A stretch of 64,000 nucleotides of DNA. Source: Nocardia suismassiliense. GTDB taxonomy: Bacteria; Actinomycetota; Actinomycetes; Mycobacteriales; Mycobacteriaceae. Location: contig NZ_LT985361.1 of NCBI RefSeq assembly GCF_900269665.1, positions 2,251,379 to 2,315,378 of the forward strand, written 5' to 3'. The notes under the pieces are model-generated. The model made no database searches and was not told where the DNA came from. It worked only from the letters and a program-made list of their open reading frames with translations. Positions within the stretch are counted from its first letter, which is position 1; the number at the start of each line of letters is the position of its first letter. Positions 7,709 to 16,309 of the stretch are shown piece by piece. A program made the position numbers and the translations under genes.

Positions 7709-8239
7709 TCAGCGGCGGCGACGCGGGAAGCGCACGTGCACCGGCGCGGGATCGGTCATCGGGATATCGCCGCGTGGCGGTAAGAGCAGGCAGGCGAGGC
7801 CGAGGGCGATCAAGAGCGCGGCGGCGAGCAGGCTGAGGGTCAGACTGACCCCGCCCATGCCCTCGGGCCGGTGGAAGGCGTGATAAACGAAGTGCGGCAG
7901 GCTGAAGGTGAGCCAGCCGATGCCAGCCAGGCGGGCCGCCGCGGTGCTGTTGAGGACCAGCGCGCCGATGGTCACCGCGGTGAGTGCCAGGAAGAACGCG
8001 CCGACGTCGGCGGCCAGATGATGGTTGAACGGGCCGTCGGGGGAGATCCACTGCATGCCGAAGCCGGGAAAGCTGGTGTACCAGGAGTGCGGCGCGAAGG
8101 TCGCCCACAGGCCGATGACGGCTCCCTGCACGGCGAGGACCGCCAAGACGATCCGGGTGGCCAGCAGGCGGCGGCGGTGCTGTTCGAACCGCATCCGGAC
8201 GCGCAGGCCCTCCTGGGTACCTTCCACCGAGAACCGCAT
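7709..8239 (-). CDS. four-helix integral membrane protein
   Basis: A 176-residue protein with four hydrophobic segments: IVLAVLAVQGAVIGLWATF, HLAADVGAFFLALTAVTIGA, LAGIGWLTFSLPHFVYHAF and LSLLAAALLIALGLACLLL. Between the first two is HSWYTSFPGFGMQWISPDGP, a conserved-looking extracytoplasmic loop. It resembles small uncharacterised DoxX-like or DUF4345-like membrane proteins of actinomycetes, but I am not certain of the family. The C terminus is very basic (RFPRRRR). The ATG at 8239 has a GGAGAG site; Met16 is an alternative. No operon partner: convergent with mIHF and separated by 80 bases from fdhD. Confidence 0.65.
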   Translation of the reverse strand: MRFSVEGTQEGLRVRMRFEQHRRRLLATRIVLAVLAVQGAVIGLWATFAPHSWYTSFPGFGMQWISPDGPFNHHLAADVGAFFLALTAVTIGALVLNSTAAARLAGIGWLTFSLPHFVYHAFHRPEGMGGVSLTLSLLAAALLIALGLACLLLPPRGDIPMTDPAPVHVRFPRRRR

Positions 8240-8319
8240 CGGTCTCTCCGTTCCCGCCCGAACTGCTCCGACTACGTGCTGTCACGGTAAAGCGGACATC
8301 CGGTCCGGGCAAGAGCTGA

Positions 8320-9159
8320 TCAGGCCAGCCGCGGTTTCCTGTTCGGTGAGGCGGTGATCCGGCCGCCGTGGGTGTAGACGTTCATCGTCTCGCCACGTAG
8401 GAAACCGGCCAGTGTCAGTCCCGCCTCCGCGGCGAGGTCGACGGCCAGTGAACTGGGGGCGGAGACGGCGCCGAGCATCCCGATGCCCGCCATCACCGCC
8501 TTCTGCACCAGCTCGAAGGAGGCGCGACCACTGACGATGAGCACCAGATCCCGTGCGGGTACGCGGTTTTGGCGTAGCGCCCAGCCGATCACCTTGTCCA
8601 CGGCGTTGTGCCTGCCGATGTCCTCGCGTACCGCGAGCGCGGTGCCGTCCGGCGCGAACAGCCCGGCCGCGTGCAGACCGCCGGTCGCCTCGAACAGGGA
8701 TTGGTTGCTGCGCAGGGTATCCGGCATCCCCGCGAGCACCTGGGTGTCCACCACCGGTCCGCCTTCGGCGATCGGATACCTCGACAGCGTGCGGACCTCG
8801 TCGAGCGCGGTCTTGCCGCACAGCCCACACGCACCGGTGGACAGGAAACTGCGGGTACGCACCGGGACCGCGGTGCGCAGGGTGAGGTCGAGGACGTTGT
8901 AGGTTTGGCGGCCGTCGTCGTCGGTGCCCGTGCAGTAGCGGGCCGCCGTGATCTCCTCGGCGACGCCGATCATGCCCTCGCTCAACAGGAATCCGTGCAC
9001 CAGGTCGACATCGTTACCGGGGGTGCGCATGGTGACGGCCAGGGATTGGCCGCCGATCCGGATCTCCAGCGGCTCTTCCACGGCGAGCGTGTCGGGGCGC
9101 TGGATCTCACCCGACGGGGAGATCCGGCGCGTTCTGCGGCGGGCGGTGACTCTACTCAT
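8320..9159 (-). CDS. fdhD: FdhD, sulfur carrier for molybdenum cofactor
   Basis: A 279-residue FdhD protein. FdhD takes sulfur from a cysteine desulfurase and passes it to the bis-MGD molybdenum cofactor, making formate-dehydrogenase-type enzymes active. The sulfur-carrying motif is visible as TGACGLCGK (Cys-x-x-Cys). Other family blocks are EEPLEIRIGG near the start, VDLVHGFLLSEGM, EDIGRHNAVDKVIG and VSGRASFELVQKA. The ATG at 9159 lies inside the end of the upstream oxidoreductase gene (eight-base overlap), so translation is coupled; the longer frame to 9354 only reads antisense-like extension. Pairing with the molybdopterin enzyme gives the obvious client. Confidence 0.95.
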   Translation of the reverse strand: MSRVTARRRTRRISPSGEIQRPDTLAVEEPLEIRIGGQSLAVTMRTPGNDVDLVHGFLLSEGMIGVAEEITAARYCTGTDDDGRQTYNVLDLTLRTAVPVRTRSFLSTGACGLCGKTALDEVRTLSRYPIAEGGPVVDTQVLAGMPDTLRSNQSLFEATGGLHAAGLFAPDGTALAVREDIGRHNAVDKVIGWALRQNRVPARDLVLIVSGRASFELVQKAVMAGIGMLGAVSAPSSLAVDLAAEAGLTLAGFLRGETMNVYTHGGRITASPNRKPRLA

Positions 9160-11449
9160 CAGTGGTCCGCTCGAGTCTGATGGTGACCGACTTGGACACC
9201 GGGGTGTTCGACCGTGCCGCGACATGGTCAAGGGGGACAAGGGGATTCGTCTCGGGATAGTAGGCCGCGGCATTACCGCGCGGGGTCGGGTACGCGACGA
9301 GCCGGAAACCCTTGACGCTGCGCTCGGTACCGTCGGTCCACTCCGAAATGACATCGACCAGTTCGTCTTCCGCGAAACCGAGCGCGGTGATGTCCTCGGG
9401 GTGCACCAGCACCACCTTGCGACCGCCGTGCACGCCGCGATAGCGGTCGTCGAGGCCGTAGATGGTGGTGTTGTACTGGTCGTGGCTGCGCAGCGTCTGC
9501 AGGATCAGCCTGCCCTCGGGGACCGGCGTCCAGCTGAGCTCGTTCACCGCGAAGTTGGCTTTGCCGGTGCTGGTGCGGAATTCGCGGTTGTCCCGGGGCG
9601 GGTGCGGTAGCACGAAGCCGTTGCGGGCGCGGACCCGCGTGTTGTAGTCGGCACAGCCGGGCACGACCCGGGAGATCGCGTCGCGGATGGTGTCGTAGTC
9701 GCGCCGGAACTTTGCCCACGGGACCGGATGGTCCGCGCCGAACAGGGTCAGCGCGAGATCGCAGACGATGGCGACCTCGCTGCGCAGGTGCTTGCTCACC
9801 GGCGTGAGCCGCCCGGTCGACAAGTGCACCATCGACATCGAATCCTCCACCGACACCTGCTGTTTGCGGCCGTCGCGCAGATCCTGATCGGTGCGGCCGA
9901 GGGTGGGCAGGATCAGCGCGGTCTTGCCGTGCACGACATGACTACGATTCAGTTTGGTGGAAATCTGCACGGTCAGTGCGCAATTGCGCAACGCGGCCTC
10001 GGTCACCGCGGTGTCCGGCGTGGCCGAGACGAAGTTGCCACCCATCCCGACGAACACCGACGCACGCCCGTCCCGCATGGCGCGGATGGCGTCGACCGTG
10101 TCGAGGCCGTGCTTACGCGGACTGGTGATGCCGAATTCCTGATCCAGGGCGTCGAGGAACGCGTCCGGCATCTTCTCCCAGATGCCCATGGTGCGGTCGC
10201 CCTGCACATTCGAATGCCCGCGCACCGGGCAGACACCCGCGCCCGGCTTGCCGATCATCCCGCGCAGCAGCAGCAGGTTCGTCGCCTCCTCGATGGTGGC
10301 GACGCCGTGCGCCTGCTGGGTGAGGCCCATGGCCCAGCAGATGATGATGCTCTTCGCCTCGGCCATTTGTTGTGCGGTGCGGTCCAATTCGGCCTGGGTC
10401 AGGCCCGTCGCCGCCAGCACGGTGTCGAAATCGACCGCGCGAACCTGCTTTTCGTACTCGGCGAAGCCGGCGCAATGCTCGTCGACGAACTCCCGGTCCA
10501 CCACCGTGCCCGGCGCGCGGTCCTCGGCCTCGAACAACAGCCGGCCGAGGGCCTGGAACAACGCCATGTCGCCGCCGAGGCGGATCTGCAGGAAGTGGTC
10601 GGCGATGGAGACACCGGTGGTGAAACCCTTGACCGTCTGCGGGTCGCGGAAGCCGAGCAGCCCGGTCTCCGGCAGCGGGTTGATCGCAATGATCTTCGCG
10701 CCTTCGGTTTTGGCGTTCGCCAGCGCGCTGAGCATGCGTGGATGATTGGTGCCCGGGTTCTGGCCCGCGACGATGATCAGATCCGCGGCGGCGAAGTCGT
10801 CGATCGAGACCGAGCCCTTGCCGATGCCGATCGAGCTGGTCAGCGCGGCGCCCGAGGACTCATGGCACATGTTCGAGCAGTCCGGCAGATTGTTGGTGCC
10901 GAAACTACGGACCAGCAGCTGATAGAGGAACGCGGTTTCGTTGCTGGTGCGGCCGGAGGTGTAGAAGACCGCCTCATCCGGAGAAGCCAAGGCGCCCAAG
11001 TGATCCGCGACGATGCGATAGGCGTCGTCCCAGGCGATGCGGGAATAGTGGGTGTCGCCGGGGCGCAGCACCATCGGATGCGTCAGCCTGCCCTGCTGGC
11101 CGAGCCAGTACCCCGACTTGTCCGCCAGCTCGTCGATCGAGTGCGCCGCGAAGAACTCCGGCGTGACCGTGCGCAGCGTCGCCTCCTCGGCGACCGCCTT
11201 CGCGCCGTTCTCACAGAACTCGGCCGGGCGGCGATGACCGGTCGGCTCCGGCCAGGCACAGCCGGGGCAGTCGAAACCGTGCACCTGATTGACCCGCGCG
11301 AGGGTGCGAGCGGTGCGAATCACGCCCATCTCGCCGACCGCACGCTGCAACGACACCGCGACCGCGGTGACACCCGCAGCCTGCTCTTTCGGCGCGGTCA
11401 CGCTCAGGGCGGACTCGTCGATGTCCTCGGTCGGACCGTTACGGTGCAT
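9152..11449 (-). CDS. FdhF/YdeP-type molybdopterin oxidoreductase
   Basis: A 765-residue enzyme of the formate dehydrogenase alpha/YdeP family. The N terminus holds an iron-sulfur type cysteine set FDCPGCAWPEP and EFCENGAKA. Next comes the bis-MGD domain with GRTSNETAFLYQLLVR, NNLPDCSNMCHESSG (a cysteine where a metal ligand is expected) and the cofactor-binding VAGQNPGTNHPRM. The C-terminal molydopterin dinucleotide domain includes LQTLRSHDQYNTTIYG. YdeP-like enzymes are linked to acid resistance in E. coli, but their substrate is unsettled, so I do not claim formate. Start at the ATG at 11449 with a GAGGA site; an upstream start at 11515 is possible. Forms an operon with overlapping fdhD. 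Confidence 0.88.
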   Translation of the reverse strand: MHRNGPTEDIDESALSVTAPKEQAAGVTAVAVSLQRAVGEMGVIRTARTLARVNQVHGFDCPGCAWPEPTGHRRPAEFCENGAKAVAEEATLRTVTPEFFAAHSIDELADKSGYWLGQQGRLTHPMVLRPGDTHYSRIAWDDAYRIVADHLGALASPDEAVFYTSGRTSNETAFLYQLLVRSFGTNNLPDCSNMCHESSGAALTSSIGIGKGSVSIDDFAAADLIIVAGQNPGTNHPRMLSALANAKTEGAKIIAINPLPETGLLGFRDPQTVKGFTTGVSIADHFLQIRLGGDMALFQALGRLLFEAEDRAPGTVVDREFVDEHCAGFAEYEKQVRAVDFDTVLAATGLTQAELDRTAQQMAEAKSIIICWAMGLTQQAHGVATIEEATNLLLLRGMIGKPGAGVCPVRGHSNVQGDRTMGIWEKMPDAFLDALDQEFGITSPRKHGLDTVDAIRAMRDGRASVFVGMGGNFVSATPDTAVTEAALRNCALTVQISTKLNRSHVVHGKTALILPTLGRTDQDLRDGRKQQVSVEDSMSMVHLSTGRLTPVSKHLRSEVAIVCDLALTLFGADHPVPWAKFRRDYDTIRDAISRVVPGCADYNTRVRARNGFVLPHPPRDNREFRTSTGKANFAVNELSWTPVPEGRLILQTLRSHDQYNTTIYGLDDRYRGVHGGRKVVLVHPEDITALGFAEDELVDVISEWTDGTERSVKGFRLVAYPTPRGNAAAYYPETNPLVPLDHVAARSNTPVSKSVTIRLERTTDE

Positions 11450-11776
11450 AGTTCGTATTGTCCTCTTCGCGGTGTCTGAGTCGGGCAGGGGACCAGCTAC
11501 TTCGATGGTATGCACTCGCGGCGATGCGGGTGCGGAACACGCTGGTTGCCCGCGCTGACCATAACGGGCGTGCGGAGCCGCGTGCGTCCCCAGATCTTGA
11601 ACGTACGCACGCCGTTAATCTCCGAGGTCGGCTCGTCGGAGTTGGCTCCGCGTTGGCGCACACGGCCTTACGATGCTAGGGATCGCACGCACGATGGGCG
11701 CGGTCGTACAGAGTCCGTCAGCGCACCGGGCAGGGTCGGCGCGCGGGCGGCGGTATGCCTAGCGAGAGCATGGCCG
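11450..11776. other. divergent intergenic region
   Basis: About 325 bases between the divergent molybdopterin enzyme gene and the proline-rich protein gene. Frames cross it but none has a ribosome site and family sequence. GAAGAGGACAA at about 11458–11468 (minus strand) is the ribosome site of the oxidoreductase gene. I see no clear operator, and no RNA gene. Confidence 0.45.
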
Positions 11777-12946
11777 ATGGGGACGCTGGCACCAGGTGCT
11801 TCGCGTGCCGGCGCAGCGCGTCGGCAGGTGGCACAGCGGCGCGCGGGTCGGGTGCTGCTGGGGGCCATCCTGTGTGCGGGTGTGCTGGCCGGGGCTCCGG
11901 GGGCGCCTGCGGTCGGGGATTCGAAGTCGGTAGCGGTGGTCGGGGACGCGCATCGGCTGTCACCGATATCGGGACCGTGGGACGGCTCTGCCGGGCGTTA
12001 CGCGCTTGCGCTGCTGGATAGCGGGGTAGACGAGCGCGTCGAGACGGGTGATCGGCCGCCGGCGGTGGTTCCGGTGCGGCAGCCGTCGAGCCCGCTACCG
12101 CCGCCGCCGGATGATGGCGGTGGGACCCGGGACGGGACGGGTGCGCCCGCTCGGCGGCCGGATGGCAGCGGTGGCCGGGACGCACCGCCACCGCAGGATG
12201 GCAGTGGGACCCATGACGGGCCCGTTTCACCCGGCCGAGCGGTGCCGCCGCCTCGGCCGCCCGATCCGTGCGATGGGTCCGATGGGCCGACCTGTGCGCC
12301 GGTGCCGCCGTCGAGTAGGCCGAGGCCGCCGGATATTACGACGCCGCCGACCACGCCACCGGAGGTCACCACGCCGCCGATCACACCGCCGGAGGTGGTG
12401 ATTCCGCCGCTGCCCGAGGTTCTGCTTCCGCCGCCGCCCCCACCACCGCCGCCGCCTCCTGAAGTCGTCGAACCGCCGCCTACGCCGAACGTTGTTGCGC
12501 CACCGCGGAATCCGGTGCGCACTCCGGCGGTTGTGCCGCCCGCGCCCGAGCCGTTGCCGCTGCCGCCTCCTCAATTACCGCCTGCCGCAATGGGTCTCAC
12601 GCCGTCATCGGTCGGCCCCGGGGTTGGTGTCACGGCCAGTGGTCACGGCTGTCAGCCGGGGGTACCGGTCGATGTCGCGATCGGCGATGTCGCCGTAGGT
12701 AAGACCGTGGCCGGGGTGGACGGTGCCTTCGAGGTGCCGTTGGCCACCGGTGCGATGGACGTCGGCAGGCATCAGGTGACAGCGAAGTGCGGACGCACCC
12801 TGGCGGCGCCGCTGGATGTGGTGCTGGTCGGCAGCGTCGGGTCGGGGACGTCGACGCTGACCGTGATCCTGTTCTTCCTGGTGCTCGGCGGGTGGTACTA
12901 CGGCCATCGCCTCGTATCGCATCTACCCGCGCGGAGGGGCGAATGA
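11777..12946 (+). CDS. proline-rich secreted/anchored surface protein
   Basis: About 389 residues. A basic N terminus is followed by a hydrophobic export signal GRVLLGAILCAGVLAGAPGAPA. Residues about 100–280 are a low-complexity Pro/Gly/Asp stretch with runs of prolines (up to eleven) and repeated TTPPEVTTPP-like units. Then comes a small Ig-like beta domain starting MGLTPSSVGPGVGVTASGHG with a cysteine pair (GHGCQPG, TAKCGR). It ends with one membrane helix STLTVILFFLVLGGWYY and a basic tail. So it is probably an envelope protein with an extended stalk held in the membrane. The start is uncertain (weak ribosome site). The stop overlaps the next gene by ATGA, forming a three-gene unit with a Ser/Thr kinase. 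Confidence 0.65.
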   Translation: MGTLAPGASRAGAARRQVAQRRAGRVLLGAILCAGVLAGAPGAPAVGDSKSVAVVGDAHRLSPISGPWDGSAGRYALALLDSGVDERVETGDRPPAVVPVRQPSSPLPPPPDDGGGTRDGTGAPARRPDGSGGRDAPPPQDGSGTHDGPVSPGRAVPPPRPPDPCDGSDGPTCAPVPPSSRPRPPDITTPPTTPPEVTTPPITPPEVVIPPLPEVLLPPPPPPPPPPPEVVEPPPTPNVVAPPRNPVRTPAVVPPAPEPLPLPPPQLPPAAMGLTPSSVGPGVGVTASGHGCQPGVPVDVAIGDVAVGKTVAGVDGAFEVPLATGAMDVGRHQVTAKCGRTLAAPLDVVLVGSVGSGTSTLTVILFFLVLGGWYYGHRLVSHLPARRGE

Positions 12947-13782
12947 GCGGTGGTTTCCAAGGCATTCGGGCTGTTGTCTGGCCGGTGCTGTTACTGGTTG
13001 CGCTGCTGTGGCCGGCGGCGCAGGCGGGTGCGAAGCCCGACGGGGTGGACATGTCCGCGAATTTCGATAGACGCGATATCGCGGGGACGTCGGTGGAGAA
13101 GCCGTTGCGGCTCGAGCCGGACAGCACGATCCGGGTCGCGATCGAGTTGACGAACAATACGAGTGCGCCGCTGGAGATCCGGCACGTCGACCTCGCGGGG
13201 CGGGTGCTCGGGTTGAGCTTCTTCTCGTACTCCACCGCCGTCGAATTGACCATTGCGCCAGGCAAATCCGAGTCGCTGCGGTATCGACTGGAGTTGCGTG
13301 GGCTGGCCGGGCAGGCGACCGGGCTGATCGGCGGTGAACTCGCGGTGTACGGCGCGAGTGGTATTGCGGTGGCCGAGATTCCCTTGGTCACCGATGTGCG
13401 CGGATCGTTGTGGTCGGTCTACGGGTTGTTCGGGATCGCGCTGGCTGTATTGACCGCGCTGGGCATCGCAGACGCCGCGTTGGCCATTGCCCGGCACCGG
13501 CTTTCGGCCAACCGCTGGCAGCGCGGGCTGCGGTTGCTCGCGCCGGGGCTCGGGATCGGGCTGGTGTTCGCGTTCACCGCGTCGGTGGCGAAGTGGTGGG
13601 TGCCGGATACCGGTTTGTGGCTGGCGTTCGCGGGAACGACGGCGGCCGTTGCTTTCCTGCCCGGCTACGCGTCGCCGACGCCGGAGCCGGACGAGGACGA
13701 CGACGTGGATGCCGATGCTGATACCGACGAGATCGCCGACGCTCCCGCCTACCGGCTGCCTGCCGAAGGATCGGCGTCGTGA
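12943..13782 (+). CDS. exported membrane protein with beta domain
   Basis: A 279-residue protein. Signal peptide VWPVLLLVALLWPAAQAGAK at residues about 10–29. The extracellular part (to residue about 150) looks like an Ig/COG1470-type beta domain: RLEPDSTIRVAIELTNNTSA and ELTIAPGKSESLRYRLEL. Then three hydrophobic helices: LWSVYGLFGIALAVLTALGI, LAPGLGIGLVFAFTASVA and LWLAFAGTTAAVAFLPGYA. The C terminus is acidic (DEDDDVDADADTDE). No named family recognised. It starts inside the stop of the proline-rich protein gene and ends in a GTGA overlap with the kinase gene, so the three products are made together and may form one envelope complex. Confidence 0.7.
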   Translation: MSGGFQGIRAVVWPVLLLVALLWPAAQAGAKPDGVDMSANFDRRDIAGTSVEKPLRLEPDSTIRVAIELTNNTSAPLEIRHVDLAGRVLGLSFFSYSTAVELTIAPGKSESLRYRLELRGLAGQATGLIGGELAVYGASGIAVAEIPLVTDVRGSLWSVYGLFGIALAVLTALGIADAALAIARHRLSANRWQRGLRLLAPGLGIGLVFAFTASVAKWWVPDTGLWLAFAGTTAAVAFLPGYASPTPEPDEDDDVDADADTDEIADAPAYRLPAEGSAS

Positions 13783-16238
13783 CCGAACAGGACGAACTGG
13801 TGCGGGCTGCCTTGCCCGCCTACGACATCGGCGCCGAGCTCGGCCGGGGCGGGTGCGGGGTGGTGCTCGCGGGCACGCATCGCAGGCTGGGCAGGCCGGT
13901 CGCGATCAAGCAGATCCCGCCGCAGTTCGCGCACGACGAGCAGGTCCGCCGCCGGTTCGTCGCGGAGGCTCGGGTGCTCGCGGCGATCGACCATCCGCAT
14001 GTGGTGCGGGTTTTCGACTATCTGGAGCACGGTGAGCTCTGCCTGCTGGTGATGGAGTATCTGCCGGGTGGCACGGTGGGCGAGCGATTCGCCACGGACG
14101 GTTACGATTCCGCGACCGCCGTCGCGATCGCACTGTCCTGCGCTGCGGGATTGGCCGCCGCACACCGGCATCGGGTGCTGCACCGTGATGTGAAGCCGGC
14201 GAATCTGATGTTCGCGGCGGGCGGGGCGGTCAAGCTCACCGACTTCGGTATCGCCAAGATCGTCGGCGGCGACGAGACATGGGTGACGAAGGCGGGCGAC
14301 ATCATCGGTACGCCGTCCTATATCGCGCCGGAGCAAGCACGGGGGCAACAACTTTCACCCGCCACGGATGTGTACGCGCTGGCGACGATGCTTTATCAGC
14401 TGCTGTCGGGGGTGCTGCCGTTTCCGCCGGGTGACGGTCCGCTGGCCATGTTGTTCGCGCATGCCTTCGATGAGCCGATCCCGCTGAGTGCGGTCGCTCC
14501 GAGCGTGCCGGAACCGATCGCCGCCGTGGTGATGCGTGGGTTGGCAACCGATCCCGCGGATCGGTTCGACACTGCGGAGTCCTTCGGGATCGCACTCGCA
14601 CAGCCTGCCGCCTACTGCTGGGGTGAGGATTGGCTTACGCCCGTGGGGATTCCGGTGATCGGCGCGGACACTATCGTTGCCGCCGCAACCGGAAGTGGGC
14701 GGATGTCGAGTCGTGGAGCTGTTCGACACCGCCGCACACCGCCGGTCACCCCCGGACCACGACCGGGTGTCCCGCCATATCCAGCGGGCGGAACATCGCT
14801 GTCCCCCAGCGGAACTGCTGTGCCCGCTGGGGGAACTGCTGGATCACCCGGCTCGCCCTCTGGCGGACCTGGCGCGCTCTCTGGTGGAACCGGCTCATCC
14901 CCTGGCGGACCCGTTCCGCCGAATGCCTATCGGGCCCCACCGCCGTTTCGACCGGCGATGCCTGGTGGGCAGCAGGAGTCGAGCGTTCCATCGGGATCGG
15001 CCGCGCCTGGCACACCTTCGGAGCGACGTACGTCGTCGGCGTCGGACACGGAGTCCTTGTCGGCGGATCAGCCATTCGGTGCTGCCCCGCCGACCACGCC
15101 TTGGTTTCCTGGCGGGGCATCGAAATCAGCTGCGCCGTCCGAGGGATCTGGGATGCCGCCGCTGTTCGGGCCTGCGCTGGAGAGTGAGCCGCCGCGGTCG
15201 ACGGCTGGGTCGGCGGGGACTGCTCCGCCAACCGTGCAGTGGTATCCGGCCGGATCGCGGCCCGAGACTGGTTCGCGGCCGCCGACTGGTCCGCGACCGG
15301 TGGGCGGTCATCCAGTGGGAGGCCGGCCTACAGGTGCGTTCCCTCCGGCTGGGGCTCGGCCACCGGTAGGGCCTGCGGCACAGGCGCAGGGTGCGATGCC
15401 GTTTCGTGGGCCGGTGACCCGGGTGCGGCCGTTGCAGCCGATGCCCGACAACGGTGCACGGCTGGCCGAGATCGATCGACGGGACCTGGTGCTCATCCAG
15501 GAGGTCGTCACCTTCAAATCGCCGTGGGTACCGTTCGCCATCGCCGCGGTCCTCGCGATTGCGGCGGTGGCGTTAGTGGTCTTGGGGTTTGGTCGTTCAT
15601 CGATCGGTGGTGACTTGCCGCCGGGCGCGGTCACCCTCGGTGGAGTTGATCCGGCCACGACGCCCGTGGAGATCGATCTGACGAAGCCGATCCCGGTGCG
15701 CGTCAATGGGATCGACGCGGACGCCGCGTCGCTGAAGGTTACGGTGCTCGGGGTGCCGCTCCTGGGCGAAGTCGTGCCGTTCATACCGGGCGAACCAGGG
15801 GCCACGTTGCCCGCGCCGGTGAATCAGTACGTGATGGCGGGGCACCTCACCGGTGAGCTCGTTCTGCTGCGGAACAACAGCGAAATCGCCACCGAGCAAG
15901 TCGAATTGCATGTTGTCCAGCGCCCGGCAACCACCGTCACGGCCGCGACCGTCGTCCTGCTCGCCCTGTTCGCCCTCGCCTACCTCGAGTCGAACATGCG
16001 CCGGTTACGCAGGGGCCGCGGTGCATTCGCCAACAGTGCCGGCCTGGTGATCAGTGCCGCCCTGCTCGCCGTCGCCCTCGTCGGCGGTGCCTGGATCCTC
16101 CTCGGCCACCCACCGGCGTTAGCCACGACCGCAGGCTCCGCCACCCTAGCCGCCGCCGCAGGCCTGGCAGCATCGATCGGTGCACGTCGAATCGGCAAGC
16201 GCCGCCGCTATCTTCGTCGCGCCCGCCGTCAAAGGTGA
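13779..16238 (+). CDS. membrane Ser/Thr protein kinase (PknB type)
   Basis: An 819-residue eukaryotic-like kinase. The kinase domain fills residues 15–280: glycine loop GAELGRGGCGVV, ATP-binding Lys44 in VAIKQ, catalytic HRDVKPAN (Asp137), metal-binding DFG (Asp155), then GTPSYIAPEQ. A Pro/Gly/Ser-rich linker of roughly 280 residues follows. The last quarter carries a membrane helix (VPFAIAAVLAIAAVALVVLG), a beta-rich extracytoplasmic part and two or three further helices near the C terminus. There are no PASTA repeats. The kinase is cytoplasmic and probably senses something through the two envelope proteins encoded just upstream with overlapping codons. A phosphothreonine-binding FHA protein is encoded convergently beyond it, a likely partner or substrate (inference). 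Confidence 0.92.
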   Translation: MTEQDELVRAALPAYDIGAELGRGGCGVVLAGTHRRLGRPVAIKQIPPQFAHDEQVRRRFVAEARVLAAIDHPHVVRVFDYLEHGELCLLVMEYLPGGTVGERFATDGYDSATAVAIALSCAAGLAAAHRHRVLHRDVKPANLMFAAGGAVKLTDFGIAKIVGGDETWVTKAGDIIGTPSYIAPEQARGQQLSPATDVYALATMLYQLLSGVLPFPPGDGPLAMLFAHAFDEPIPLSAVAPSVPEPIAAVVMRGLATDPADRFDTAESFGIALAQPAAYCWGEDWLTPVGIPVIGADTIVAAATGSGRMSSRGAVRHRRTPPVTPGPRPGVPPYPAGGTSLSPSGTAVPAGGTAGSPGSPSGGPGALSGGTGSSPGGPVPPNAYRAPPPFRPAMPGGQQESSVPSGSAAPGTPSERRTSSASDTESLSADQPFGAAPPTTPWFPGGASKSAAPSEGSGMPPLFGPALESEPPRSTAGSAGTAPPTVQWYPAGSRPETGSRPPTGPRPVGGHPVGGRPTGAFPPAGARPPVGPAAQAQGAMPFRGPVTRVRPLQPMPDNGARLAEIDRRDLVLIQEVVTFKSPWVPFAIAAVLAIAAVALVVLGFGRSSIGGDLPPGAVTLGGVDPATTPVEIDLTKPIPVRVNGIDADAASLKVTVLGVPLLGEVVPFIPGEPGATLPAPVNQYVMAGHLTGELVLLRNNSEIATEQVELHVVQRPATTVTAATVVLLALFALAYLESNMRRLRRGRGAFANSAGLVISAALLAVALVGGAWILLGHPPALATTAGSATLAAAAGLAASIGARRIGKRRRYLRRARRQR

Positions 16239-16309
16239 GTCGGCTGCCGGGATGACCGTAATCGGCTGTTGAGGAACAAAGTTCGCGGCGGTTCACGCCA
16301 ACGCGTGCG

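Noticed and set aside
9728..11479. Long plus-strand frame (583 codons) opposite the molybdopterin enzyme.
   Set aside because: It is the high-GC antisense shadow of a clear gene and has no recognisable domain.
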